64,000 nucleotides of DNA from an uncultured Phycisphaerae bacterium (GTDB lineage Bacteria > Planctomycetota > Phycisphaerae > UBA1845 > Fen-1342): positions 106,930-170,929 of the forward strand of contig CALGJV010000026.1 in assembly GCA_937928595.1 (NCBI GenBank), in the 5' to 3' direction. Made by a program: the position numbers and the translations under genes. Numbering within the stretch: position 1 is the first letter of the stretch; the number at the start of each line of letters is the position of its first letter. Positions 1 through 8,344 of this stretch are shown here, one piece after another. Under the pieces are notes generated by a model, which was not told where the DNA came from, ran no database searches, and saw only the letters and a list, made by a program, of their open reading frames with translations.

Positions 1-375
1 CGCGTTGATCCGCATCTCCAGGAAGGCGCCAGCGGCGACGAGACGCTGCTGTACCATTACGACACACGGCTCGGCGACCGGCTGGAGCTGGCGTTCGACG
101 TCCCGCAGGCCGGCCGCTACCGCATGCTCGCGCGGTTCCTCAAGTCGCGCGATTTCGGCATCGTCCAGTGGTCCGTCAACGGTGCGCCAGCGGGCCCGCC
201 CGTGGACCTGTACGCGCCGGAGGCCGTGTTGACCGAGGAGACATCGCTGGGCACGTTCGAGTTGCCGGCCGGTCAGAACCGGCTCGGCGCGGAGCTCGTG
301 GGCACCAACGAGGAGTCGGTCTCCCAGCGCTACATGCTCGGACTGGACTACATCCGGCTCGAGCCGGCCCCCTAG
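1..375 (+). CDS. C-terminal part of a secreted sugar-binding (GH172/DUF2961-like) protein, 5' truncated
   Basis: The reading frame is open from the first base and stops at 373-375, so only the last 124 residues are present. They form a beta-rich segment with the pattern LELAFDVPQAGRYRMLARF, a GIVQWSVNG strand, PVDLYAPE, a LGTFELPAGQNRL strand and the terminal GLDYIRLEP. This pattern is typical of the carbohydrate-binding-like domain at the end of DUF2961/GH172 proteins and of related planctomycete secreted proteins. The catalytic part lies outside the window, so activity cannot be judged. No membrane anchor or PEP-CTERM tail follows. The domain style is clear; the family name is inferred from memory of similar C-termini. 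Confidence 0.6.
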   Translation, partial: RVDPHLQEGASGDETLLYHYDTRLGDRLELAFDVPQAGRYRMLARFLKSRDFGIVQWSVNGAPAGPPVDLYAPEAVLTEETSLGTFELPAGQNRLGAELVGTNEESVSQRYMLGLDYIRLEPAP

Positions 376-748
376 TCCGCCGAAACCGCACCCGGCACGA
401 AGCGCCGAGCGGTCCGCCCCAACCCGTCGAACCACGGCCGCACACCATGCGGCCCGCCCCCGCGCGTTCGCGCCGGAGCGAAGAATCGGCCGGACTTGCC
501 GGCGTGAGAACGCCGCCCCAGCAAGCGAAAGGTCTGATAATGCTGTGTTCCAAAATGTGAAATGAGCGCACAAAGGAGCGCACAAACTTGAACGGGTTCA
601 ATACAGGAAGTATGATGCATAAACCGGTGGCGGAGACCGGGCCCGTCGTGCTCCTGTGGCCCTTGGCAAGTCAACGGCCCGTCGGGTGCGGGGAGTCGGC
701 GGGGAGAGAACACGTCCAGGTCCGTTGAACGAGGATGAGGAGATGGCA
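376..748. other. Intergenic region with the promoter of the following PEP-CTERM gene
   Basis: No convincing gene is seen in these 373 bases; the open frames here lack a ribosome binding site and read as low-complexity Arg/Pro/Ala translations. The downstream half carries a good sigma-70-like promoter (588-616), and just upstream of it an 11-bp sequence is repeated directly (564-574 and 576-586, GAGCGCACAAA). Confidence 0.6.
588..616 (+). promoter_or_regulatory. Sigma-70-type promoter for the PEP-CTERM gene
   Basis: TTGAAC at 588-593 and TATGAT at 611-616 are separated by exactly 17 bases. The -10 matches consensus at 5 of 6 positions. The expected transcript starts near 623 and would have a leader of about 125 bases before the start codon at 749. 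The tandem GAGCGCACAAA repeat ends two bases upstream of the -35 box, where an activator would sit. Confidence 0.5.
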
Positions 749-1549
749 ATGAGGAAGTCTTGTGTGATGGCGCTGTTGGTGGCCCTCCTGGTGCCGATGG
801 CCGCCGCCGACACGTGGATGGGACGGCTCTATGGTGGCATTCACCCGTCGGATCGGCCGGAGATCTCGACGACCGACCACGTGCAGGGGCAGGTTCCGGC
901 CGTCGGCGGCAAGGGCTTCCACGGCGCCACCCCGCCCGGCGGCGAGGTCAGGCTGACGGACGGCACGACTGCCGGCGTGGTGAACGCCGACTTCGGTGCG
1001 CACCTGGCGACGATCATCACCTTCGAGGACACCCTGAACAACTTCACCCCCACCGTCGTGGAGCGTATCCGCAGCTTCGGCGGCAACCCCGACACGCGCA
1101 ACTGGCAGAACCTCGTGGTCGAGTGGAAGAACGCCCAGGGCGTCTGGACGCGCTTCTTCGCCGACAGCCCGAGCTTCGGCCACATGTACGCCACGATCAC
1201 CGGCAGTGACGGCAACCCCCGTTGGGGCGAGAACATCGCGGTCGAGTACCCCTCGGCCACGCAGTCGCTGATCGAGATCTACAACCCCAACGGCGGCCTG
1301 CTGGCGGGCGGGGCCATGATCTACGGCCTCCGCTTCAACTACTGGCTAGTCTCGTCCTGGGGTTCGCAGATCCTCCCGGGCAAGGAGGAGTTCGACCTCG
1401 GCTTCCAGCCGACGCCGGCCGTCCCCGGCCAGCACCCCGGCTACGCCGACGTCACGGGCTCGATCATCCAGGAGATCGACGTGTTCGTTCCCGAGCCCGC
1501 CAGCCTGCTGCTCCTGGTGAGCTGCGCCGCCCTCATCCGGCGTCGCTGA
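749..1549 (+). CDS. PEP-CTERM sorted exported protein
   Basis: This 266-residue protein begins MRKSCVMALLVALLVP and has a signal peptide probably cleaved after PMAAA. It ends FVPEPASLLLLV...LIRRR, the PEP motif, hydrophobic helix and basic tail that exosortase systems recognise. The mature part is rich in Gly, Asn and aromatic residues and has no enzyme motif that I recognise. The start at 749 is preferred because the GAGGAG at 737-742 is spaced 6 bases from it; an ATG at 743 abuts this site. A promoter lies at 588-616 and a strong hairpin follows at 1580, so it is probably a single-gene transcript. It is likely a cell-surface or matrix protein; the substrate or partner is unknown. Confidence 0.85.
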   Translation: MRKSCVMALLVALLVPMAAADTWMGRLYGGIHPSDRPEISTTDHVQGQVPAVGGKGFHGATPPGGEVRLTDGTTAGVVNADFGAHLATIITFEDTLNNFTPTVVERIRSFGGNPDTRNWQNLVVEWKNAQGVWTRFFADSPSFGHMYATITGSDGNPRWGENIAVEYPSATQSLIEIYNPNGGLLAGGAMIYGLRFNYWLVSSWGSQILPGKEEFDLGFQPTPAVPGQHPGYADVTGSIIQEIDVFVPEPASLLLLVSCAALIRRR

Positions 1550-1579
1550 AACCGCCCTGCGCACCGACGTGCGAAACGC

Positions 1580-1624
1580 GGGGTCGCGTCCGGGTTCTCG
1601 CCCCGAACGCGACCCCGATCGTTT
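1580..1624 (+). terminator. Rho-independent terminator after PEP-CTERM gene
   Basis: A 15-bp stem with one mismatch pairs 1580-1594 (GGGGTCGCGTCCGGG) with 1602-1616 around a short loop, followed by GATCGTTTA. It lies 30 bases after the stop codon of the plus-strand gene and could also serve the minus-strand operon that ends at 1709, although the T tract is on the plus side. Confidence 0.6.
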
Positions 1625-1708
1625 ACCCCCGCGCTGCCGCCCGCATCCGCCGGCCGGCGACCCCACATCGTCTTCGTGGGACGCGCGTGCCGGGCCATGC
1701 GCGGCCGC

Positions 1709-2035
1709 TCAGAGCGTGATGACCTTCTCCGCCCCGTCCAGCACGCGGATGATCTCGTCCATGTTCGACACCGGCCCGACCGCGGGCTGCACACCGAACG
1801 CCTCCAGACACGTCCCGCACGGCAGCAGCTCGACCCCGTGCTCGTGCAGCGCGCGCAACTCGGCCAGCACCGGCGAATCCGCCGCCACGAGCCGGACGCC
1901 CGCGTTCACCAGCACGATCGCGGTGACAGTTTGGAACGCGACCGACTTCCGCAGAAACGTCGCCAGGAGCCGGCGGCCCAACGCCGCATCGCCGTGCCCC
2001 AGCCCGTCATGATTCAGCAGAACGACCGTTCGCAT
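1709..2035 (-). CDS. DsrE-like protein, YedF C-terminal domain type
   Basis: A 108-residue alpha/beta protein of the DsrE/DsrF fold. It shows the signatures of the C-terminal half of selenium-metabolism protein YedF: a start strand followed by NHDGLGHGD, then LVNAGVRLVA, LPCGTCLEAFGV and a final NMDEI...AEKVITL. The N-terminal TusA-like domain of full-length YedF is absent. The Cys pair in CGTC suggests sulfur or selenium chemistry or a thiol relay. ATG 2035 is chosen because a GGGAG lies 9 bases upstream; a GTG at 2068 that overlaps the stop of the cytochrome gene (GTGA) is an alternative and would imply translational coupling. It is the last gene of the cytochrome operon, so a role in sulfur-linked electron transfer is possible but unproven. 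Confidence 0.75.
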   Translation of the reverse strand: MRTVVLLNHDGLGHGDAALGRRLLATFLRKSVAFQTVTAIVLVNAGVRLVAADSPVLAELRALHEHGVELLPCGTCLEAFGVQPAVGPVSNMDEIIRVLDGAEKVITL

Positions 2036-2064
2036 ATCAAGCAACTCCCGTTTCGCGGCCTCGT

Positions 2065-4641
2065 TCACTGCGCCGCCGACGCGCCCGCCGGCACGGTGTT
2101 GCGCACCCGCGCATCATGGAAAAACAGGAACTTATTGCGGGCCTCGACCCCGTGGCAGGCCGTGCATACGTTCGGCGCGACGAACGGCCGCACCTGCGCC
2201 CGCAGCGCGTGCCGCTGCTCGGGCGTGAAGTCCGGGTTCTGCTCGAGCACTTTCAGCAGGTCCAGCCGGCCGTGCGAAACGTGGCACGTGCGGCACACGA
2301 CCTGGCCCTGCGGGTCCTCGCGCCCGTCCGGACCGAACAGCGGCAGGTAACCCGGCTCGCCGGCCTGCTTGATGTTCATCATCGGCATCTTCGGATGCGC
2401 GATGAACCGCCGCAGCGGCGCGGGGCCGTCGGCGTGGTGGCAGGCCATGCACGGCAGGCACGACTCGCCCTCGAACCCGGGCACGTCGTCGCACCGGCCC
2501 TCGAGGAAGCGCGGCGAAAGCATCTGTCCCCACGAACCGTCGGGCGCCGCGTGCATCGCGTGGCACGGCCGACACGAGTCGGCCTCGAACCCGACCGCAG
2601 CGAGCTTTTCCGCCGAGTGCCCGGTGTGCCGGATGTACTGCTTCTCGACGTGGCAGTTCAGGCACAACGCCTGCCCCGGCTCGCCCGGAGCGACCCGCGC
2701 CAGGTGCGCCGGCTGCGCCCCGGCGTGCGGATCGTGGCAGGTGCGGCAGCCGAGCCGCAACGTGCCCGTCTCGTCCGTCGGCACCAGCGCCAGGTTCACG
2801 CGCGACGCCTCCGGGTTGATCCGCTGCGGATGGAGGGCCGCGACGGCCGAGTTCGCCTGCCACGCGGTATCGACGTGGCACGACAGGCAGACGTCGTCGT
2901 GGTTGCCGACCGGCTCGGGACCGCCCACGCGGAACAGGTCCGCCCGGTCGCCGCCATGCGGCACGTGGCACGGCAGGCACGGCCCGTGCTGCGCCAGCGC
3001 CGCCGCCGCGGGCGTCAGCGCCGCCGGGGCCGACGCCGCCGGCCGGCCGCGCAAGAAGCGCGTCAGATCGTGCGGCCCGCCCACCAGCCGCGCCGCGTCC
3101 GCGTGGCACGTCTGGCACAGCTCGGCCGCCGGCCGCGCCAGGAACTGCCCGTGACGACGGCTGTGCGGATCGTGACACCCGGTGCAGGCCGTCTGAGGAT
3201 GCATCGCCCCGCCGACGACCTTCGCCTGCCCGCATTCGCCGCTGCGGTGGCAGTTCACGCAGGTGCCGGTCGGATCGCCGGGCCCGGGCACCGCCGGCCG
3301 CCCCGGCCGGTGCGCGAGGTGGCACGCCCCGCACGCGCCGCCGTCCGTCGGCGTCAGGCCCGCCGCGTTCGCCAGCCGCGGAAAGTTCGTCCGCAGGTCG
3401 TGCGGCGTGCCGAAGACGCCGGCCGTCTGCGGGTGACACGCGACGCACGCGTCGCCGTAGTGCGGCCGGTCCGCCAGCAGCTTCGCCTGGGGCGCGCCGC
3501 CGTGCACGCGGTGGCACGAGAGGCACAGCAGCTCGCCGCCCGGACCGACGCGGCCGTTCCAGCGGGCCACCACCGCGCGCTGCTCCGCGTCGAGCGGCGG
3601 GCTTTGCCCGTGTCGCGGCAGGCCGCCGTGCAGCGTGCCGGCCGCGAGGGCCTCGGCGTGGCACTTCAGGCACAGCTCGTTGCGGTCGCGCGGGAGGCGG
3701 AGCAGTCGCTCGTGGCCGGCCTCGTGAACCGCGTGGCAGGTGAGGCAGGTCACGTCTGTACCCGGGTCGTGCGGGCCGGTGCGGAGTTCGGCCGGTACCG
3801 CCTGGGCCGTCGGGCCGAGCGGGTGCATGCCGCGGGCGGCCCCGTCGGCGAGCCCGGCGTGGCAACGGATGCAAAGCTCGGCGGCGGGCTGACGCAGAAA
3901 CTCGCCGTGCGTGGCGTCGTGCGGGTTGTGGCACTGGAGGCAGTGCGACTCCGGGTGCTCCATCGTCGTCCGCGGGTGGCCCGCGGCGACCTGGTACGCG
4001 CGGTGGCAACTGAGGCAATACCCGTCCGGATCCAGCGGCGACGGGATGATCTCACGGGCAAAGCTGTGGGCCAGATGACACGCGCTGCACGGCCCCGCCT
4101 CGCCGGCCGTCTGGCCGAAGCGGTTGCGCTCCTGGGGGGCCGAGACGCGCAGATCGTGCGGCGTTCCCTGGGCGTAGTGACCGGGGTGGCAGCGCTGGCA
4201 CAGGCCGCTGTCCGCCAGCGACACCGCCAGCATGTAGCCGGTGCCGTCCACGCCGAGCCGGTGGCACGACATGCAGATGAGCGTGTCGCCGGGGCCCGCG
4301 ACGGTGCCCATCTCGCGAATGGCGGCCCGCTGCGTCTCGTTCAGCACAACGTTCTGCGAGTGTCCGCGCCGCACCTCCAGGCCGCCGGCCGCGGGCGCCA
4401 CCTGCCGGTGGCAGGCCAGGCAGTAGATGCTGCTGCCCGGGTCGTGCCAGTCCACCGGTTCGATCGCCGGCGGGACGACCGCCGCCCGCGGTTGCCGCCA
4501 CTGTCGGACGTACGGGACGGCCGCCGCCAGCACGGCCACCACGGCGCCGCTCAGTACGAGCGTCTGAACGCCCCACGCGACGCGGTCGAGCACGCGCGCC
4601 ACGGGGCGCGGACCGGGGGGCAACGGGGCGGCCCGGCTCAT
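2065..4641 (-). CDS. Giant multihaem c-type cytochrome with 23 CxxCH motifs
   Basis: An 858-residue protein with one N-terminal membrane segment (about residues 24-45, LVLSGAVVAVLAAAVPYV) followed by a periplasmic part with 23 CxxCH haem-binding motifs, from CLACH near residue 72 to CTACH near the C-terminus. Many motifs have the form CHxPH or CHxxH, as in the doubled CXXCH cytochrome families, giving spare histidines as distal ligands. HmcA of sulfate reducers has 16 haems, so this one is larger. The start at 4641 overlaps the stop of the preceding gene (ATGA), which shows tight operon coupling; longer upstream frame extension is Arg/Pro-rich noise. It probably stores or conducts electrons on the outer face of the membrane for the NrfD/ferredoxin/cytochrome b complex encoded upstream. 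The natural donor or acceptor is not evident. Confidence 0.9.
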   Translation of the reverse strand: MSRAAPLPPGPRPVARVLDRVAWGVQTLVLSGAVVAVLAAAVPYVRQWRQPRAAVVPPAIEPVDWHDPGSSIYCLACHRQVAPAAGGLEVRRGHSQNVVLNETQRAAIREMGTVAGPGDTLICMSCHRLGVDGTGYMLAVSLADSGLCQRCHPGHYAQGTPHDLRVSAPQERNRFGQTAGEAGPCSACHLAHSFAREIIPSPLDPDGYCLSCHRAYQVAAGHPRTTMEHPESHCLQCHNPHDATHGEFLRQPAAELCIRCHAGLADGAARGMHPLGPTAQAVPAELRTGPHDPGTDVTCLTCHAVHEAGHERLLRLPRDRNELCLKCHAEALAAGTLHGGLPRHGQSPPLDAEQRAVVARWNGRVGPGGELLCLSCHRVHGGAPQAKLLADRPHYGDACVACHPQTAGVFGTPHDLRTNFPRLANAAGLTPTDGGACGACHLAHRPGRPAVPGPGDPTGTCVNCHRSGECGQAKVVGGAMHPQTACTGCHDPHSRRHGQFLARPAAELCQTCHADAARLVGGPHDLTRFLRGRPAASAPAALTPAAAALAQHGPCLPCHVPHGGDRADLFRVGGPEPVGNHDDVCLSCHVDTAWQANSAVAALHPQRINPEASRVNLALVPTDETGTLRLGCRTCHDPHAGAQPAHLARVAPGEPGQALCLNCHVEKQYIRHTGHSAEKLAAVGFEADSCRPCHAMHAAPDGSWGQMLSPRFLEGRCDDVPGFEGESCLPCMACHHADGPAPLRRFIAHPKMPMMNIKQAGEPGYLPLFGPDGREDPQGQVVCRTCHVSHGRLDLLKVLEQNPDFTPEQRHALRAQVRPFVAPNVCTACHGVEARNKFLFFHDARVRNTVPAGASAAQ

Positions 4642-6689
4642 GGTCGGCCCTCCGGGCGGGTCGTCGCGGCCGGACGCGGCACGGGCACCGCGGCGGGCGC
4701 GGACGGCTGACTCCGCATGGCGTCGGCGGACACGTGTCCGGGCGGCATCGGCACATACGGGGCCATGCGCCGATGGTCGGTGTCCTGGAACTCGCGGTGA
4801 CAGACGTCGCAGCGGTCGAACTCGGCATAGCGCTCGGGGGCGCGGCGCGCCAGGTCCGCATGACACCGGATGCACAGGCCGTGCATGGCCTCCATGTAGC
4901 CGGGCGCCCGGCCGACCAGCTTCCGTTCGACGGTGGGGATGATGGAGCCGCGGACGACCATGTCGCCGTGGCACTCGTAGCAGGCCAGCGCGGTGTCGCG
5001 CGAGCGCCGGTCGATCTCGGGCGAGTGGCAGACCGTGCAGCCGCGGCTGTCGCTCAGCTTGCGAATGTGCAGGGCGTGGTCGAACGTGTCGGTCACTTCA
5101 TACATGTCGCGGTGACACTCGTAGCAGGCCGAGTGCTGGTCGAAGGTCATGTTCTGGTGGTGGCAGAGCCGGCACGATTCCTGGTCGCCCAGCGCCGCGA
5201 TGTGGTCGTCGTGCGTGAACGGCACAAAACGCCAGTCGCGGTTGCCGTCGACGACCAGGACGCGCGTGGCCACGGGCTCCGCCGCGCGCGGCACGTTGCC
5301 CGCCAGACTCGACACATGGAACGAGCGGCGCAGCGGCGGCGGCGCCGGCGTCGCCAGCGCCTCCAGCGACCGGGCCAACCGCACGGGGGTCGGCCGCGGA
5401 CGCGGCCCGAACAGCGCATCCTCGGGCAGGAAGCCGACCGCCAGCGCGGCCGCGATCACGAACGCCAGCGAGTGGCGGCGCAGCGCGGGCGTGTAGAACC
5501 CCGGCCCCTCCGGCGTCGGCGCCGCCGGCCGGGACGCCGGGACGGGCTCCGCCGGCCCGTGCTCGTCGACGATCCGCAGGTTCTCGTTGAAGAAGATGAA
5601 CACCAGCACGGCGCCGGCCACGATGCCCACACTCACGGCCAGCTCGGTCCACGTCGGCCAGTACGGCATGTTCTCCGGCCGATCGAACGCGACGATGCAG
5701 ATGTTGAAGCGGTAGCCGATCATGCCGAACACGACCAGCGTGGCCGCGGTCGCCAGCCCGGGAACGCTGTGCCGCACGCGCGGGATGAACAGCAGCACGG
5801 CCGGGATCACGGCGCTCAGCAGCAGCTCGAGCAGGAACAGGCCGGCCTGCCACGAGCCGTCCAGCGCCTCCGGCAGAATGCCGCGCCGCCACAGGTCGCC
5901 CATCCGGATCACCACGTACAGCGGCAGGACGAACGCCGCCACGCGACCGAGGCCCGCCAGCAGATCCGTTCGCACGCGATGTCCGAACAGCCAGGCCGAG
6001 AGCAGCGCCTCCAGCGTCACCATCATCAGGCCCAGCCCCACCGCGGACACGAAGAACAGCACGTACAGGATCGGGCTGTACCACAGCGGATGCACGCGGA
6101 ACGGCTGGATGAGAAACAGCGAGCCGAGCGACGACTGGTGCAGCGTCGACAGCACGATGCCCGCGATGACCAGCGGGATCGTGATACGCTTGATGAACTG
6201 CAGCAGGCGCTGGAACACCGGCCGGTGAAAGAGCGGGTGCTCGAGAATGGCCGGGCTGAACTCCAGCGACAGCACCGTCAGGTACAGCATCACGCACATC
6301 GCCACTTCGAACAGCACCGAGTGGTGCTGCGGGAAGACCATCGGGTGCCAGATGTGCCACGGAATGCCCAGGTCGTAGAGCAGGCCCACCGCCACCGCGA
6401 TGTAGCCCAGCAGTGCGGTAAGAATCGCCGGCCGCGCGAAGCCGTGGTAGCGCTCCAGCCCGAAGATGTACACCGCGGCCGCGATCACGAACCCGCCCGC
6501 CGCCAGGGCCACGCCGGCCATGACGTCGAAGGCGATCCAGAAGCCCCAGGGCGCGACGTCCGTCAGGCCGCTCGTGGCGCCGATGCCGTGCCCGAAACGC
6601 GCGACCGTCACCACCGTCCACACGCCGATGCACGCCCAGAGGAGGGTCTTGACCCGCTCGAGGTTGGTGCGCCCGACCGTCGGCTGCAT
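4638..6689 (-). CDS. NrfD/HybB-like quinone-interacting membrane subunit fused to a six-haem cytochrome
   Basis: 683 residues. The first about 380 residues form some ten membrane helices of the NrfD/PsrC/HybB family (early GHGIGATSGLTDVAPWGFW, then GIPWHIWHPMVFPQHHSVLFE), which exchange electrons with the quinone pool. After a linker of about 130 residues with one more hydrophobic segment, the C-terminal region carries six CxxCH motifs (CRLCH, CYECH, CTVCH, CYECH, CIRCH, CDVCH), resembling class III/c7-like cytochromes. In Hmc and Dsr complexes these parts are separate proteins (HmcC/DsrP and HmcA/DsrJ), so the fusion is unusual. One base separates it from the ferredoxin gene upstream; it overlaps the 23-haem cytochrome gene by four bases. 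It most likely links menaquinone to periplasmic haems. Confidence 0.88.
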   Translation of the reverse strand: MQPTVGRTNLERVKTLLWACIGVWTVVTVARFGHGIGATSGLTDVAPWGFWIAFDVMAGVALAAGGFVIAAAVYIFGLERYHGFARPAILTALLGYIAVAVGLLYDLGIPWHIWHPMVFPQHHSVLFEVAMCVMLYLTVLSLEFSPAILEHPLFHRPVFQRLLQFIKRITIPLVIAGIVLSTLHQSSLGSLFLIQPFRVHPLWYSPILYVLFFVSAVGLGLMMVTLEALLSAWLFGHRVRTDLLAGLGRVAAFVLPLYVVIRMGDLWRRGILPEALDGSWQAGLFLLELLLSAVIPAVLLFIPRVRHSVPGLATAATLVVFGMIGYRFNICIVAFDRPENMPYWPTWTELAVSVGIVAGAVLVFIFFNENLRIVDEHGPAEPVPASRPAAPTPEGPGFYTPALRRHSLAFVIAAALAVGFLPEDALFGPRPRPTPVRLARSLEALATPAPPPLRRSFHVSSLAGNVPRAAEPVATRVLVVDGNRDWRFVPFTHDDHIAALGDQESCRLCHHQNMTFDQHSACYECHRDMYEVTDTFDHALHIRKLSDSRGCTVCHSPEIDRRSRDTALACYECHGDMVVRGSIIPTVERKLVGRAPGYMEAMHGLCIRCHADLARRAPERYAEFDRCDVCHREFQDTDHRRMAPYVPMPPGHVSADAMRSQPSAPAAVPVPRPAATTRPEGRP

Positions 6690-6690
6690 G

Positions 6691-7521
6691 CTAGTGTCCC
6701 GTCGCGCCGGGGCCGCCCGCCGCCCGCTGGGCCGCCTCCGCCTGGAGCTTCATCCGCCGCCCGATGATCCAGTACACGCCGGACATCGCGGCCGCGACGC
6801 CGAAGATCACCGGCGGCACCTTGCTCAGCGCGGCCCAGGTCAGCGCGGGCAGCGGCTCGTCGCCCAGGTTCGGGCGCCAGCCGAGGAAGCTCAGATCAAT
6901 GTCCGAGATGTACAGCACGCAGGTGCCGCCGACCTCGTGCTCGCCGTAGATCTCGGGGCCCGACCGGCCGGGCGGCGTGAAGTACTTGCCGGGCTCGGCG
7001 GCGAAGCGGCGCCGCGCCTCGGCCAGGAGCGCGTCGCGCCGTCCGAAGATCGTCGCGCCGTAGGGGCACGCCTCCGTGCAGGCCGGCTGTCCGCCGGCCT
7101 TGAGGCGGTCGTAGCACAGGATGCACTTCCGCACGAGCGGAACCTTCGCCTCCCACGAATACCGTGGGATGCCGTACGGGCAGGCCATCATGCAGTACCG
7201 GCAGCCCATGCAGCGCTTCTCGTCGTAGATCACGGGCCCCAGCTCGGTCTTCCGCAGCGCGCCGACGATGCACGCCGAGGCGCAGGCCGGCTGGAGACAG
7301 TGGCGGCATTGCTGCCGCACGAACTTGCTGCCCGGCCGGCGGATGATCGTGGTGAAGCGGCTCGACGACAGGTCGTCAATCTTCTGCTTCCAGCGCCAGG
7401 CCCGGTCCGGCGGCAGGTTGTACGTGCGCTGGCACGCGTGGACACAGGTCTCGCACCCGGTGCAGCGCGTCGTGTCAGTCAGGATGGCGAACATCGGGTC
7501 GCCGCGGTCGGGAGTACTCAT
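6691..7521 (-). CDS. Four-cluster 4Fe-4S ferredoxin-type subunit (HybA/DsrO/HmcB-like)
   Basis: 276 residues with the classic four cysteine groups of this family: CTGCETCVHAC, CRHCLQPACASAC, CMGCRYCMMACPYG and CILC...CTEACPYGA. A single C-terminal membrane helix (VIFGVAAAMSGVYWIIG) anchors it. ATG 7521 overlaps the stop of the cytochrome b gene (ATGA). I see no clear twin-arginine signal, so the cluster domain could be cytoplasmic or be exported with a partner; this affects the direction of electron flow. Its usual partner is the NrfD-like subunit, encoded one base downstream. No catalytic molybdopterin, hydrogenase or DsrK-like gene follows, so the complex looks like a pure electron-transfer unit. 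Confidence 0.88.
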   Translation of the reverse strand: MSTPDRGDPMFAILTDTTRCTGCETCVHACQRTYNLPPDRAWRWKQKIDDLSSSRFTTIIRRPGSKFVRQQCRHCLQPACASACIVGALRKTELGPVIYDEKRCMGCRYCMMACPYGIPRYSWEAKVPLVRKCILCYDRLKAGGQPACTEACPYGATIFGRRDALLAEARRRFAAEPGKYFTPPGRSGPEIYGEHEVGGTCVLYISDIDLSFLGWRPNLGDEPLPALTWAALSKVPPVIFGVAAAMSGVYWIIGRRMKLQAEAAQRAAGGPGATGH

Positions 7522-8258
7522 GTCGTCAGATACCTCGCGGCGGCCTCGGACGGCCGGGGCGGCGGCTCGGGCCGCCAGCCCGCCCCGGGCACGATCGTCG
7601 TGATGCGCGTGTGGGTGTACGAAAGCAGCCGCGCAAACGGCACCAGCGCCAGCACCACCACAGCGCTGAGCACGTGCAGCAGCAGCGTCGTGTGGTAGTC
7701 CAGCGGGCTCCACGTCGGGTGCCGCGCCAGCACGCCGGTGAAGAACGGCACCAGCAGGATCAGCGGCTTGAAGAAGGTCCACGCCGGCTCCACCGCCCGC
7801 AGCAGCGGCGAGTACAGCCGGCCCAGGAACAGCACGAAGCCCAGCGTGATCGTCAGCACGGCGCACGCGTCCGCCACCCGCCCCGGCAGCGCCGGCCATG
7901 CCAACCCCAGGCCCCGCTCGAACAGGTACACGTGCGCCACCATGAAGGTCGGCACGAGCACCACCCCCAGCCGGAACAGCAGCGAGACCCCGCACAACGC
8001 CAGATGGTACGCGTACAGCCCGCGGCTGCGGAACGGCCGGGCCTCGTCCGCCACGAGCGTCGGCGCAACCTGCCAGACCAGCCGCTGCCGCACCTTGCGC
8101 CAGAACTCGCCGCGGTCCGTGCAGGTCAGCCAGCCGCCGACGAGATCCGCCAGCGCCAGGAGCAGGGTGCGGAGCACTCCGAGGATCGCCAGGGCCAGCG
8201 CGAAGCGCACCAGCGGTCCCTGCGCGACATCGAGCGCGACGCGCATGCCCGGATCCAC
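7518..8258 (-). CDS. NarI/DsrM-like membrane cytochrome b subunit
   Basis: 246 residues with about five hydrophobic helices and several in-membrane histidines (for example LYAYHLALC, VAHVYLFE and LLLHVLSAVVV), as expected for the nitrate reductase gamma/DsrM/HmcE family of di-haem quinol-oxidising subunits. GTG 8258 is chosen because GAGGAG lies six bases upstream; ATG 8246 is a weaker alternative. It is the first gene of the four-cistron operon, with a candidate promoter at 8345-8373. HmcE and DsrM normally pair with a cytoplasmic HmcF/DsrK FeS protein, which is missing here. Confidence 0.75.
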   Translation of the reverse strand: MDPGMRVALDVAQGPLVRFALALAILGVLRTLLLALADLVGGWLTCTDRGEFWRKVRQRLVWQVAPTLVADEARPFRSRGLYAYHLALCGVSLLFRLGVVLVPTFMVAHVYLFERGLGLAWPALPGRVADACAVLTITLGFVLFLGRLYSPLLRAVEPAWTFFKPLILLVPFFTGVLARHPTWSPLDYHTTLLLHVLSAVVVLALVPFARLLSYTHTRITTIVPGAGWRPEPPPRPSEAAARYLTT

Positions 8259-8344
8259 ACGCGACTCCTCGCCGGGCCGTCCGCCTCGTCCGCACTCCCC
8301 TCCCCTGCGTCGGCGGCATCCCGGTCCGCGTTCAATCCAGCAAC

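Noticed and set aside
2116..4710. Long plus-strand open frame of 864 codons
   Set aside because: It lies opposite the multihaem cytochrome, whose regular CxxCH motifs settle the coding strand.
2065..8258. Assignment as a dissimilatory sulfite reductase (Dsr) complex
   Set aside because: NarI-, FeS- and NrfD-type subunits resemble DsrM, DsrO and DsrP, but DsrK, DsrJ and DsrAB are not present in the window.
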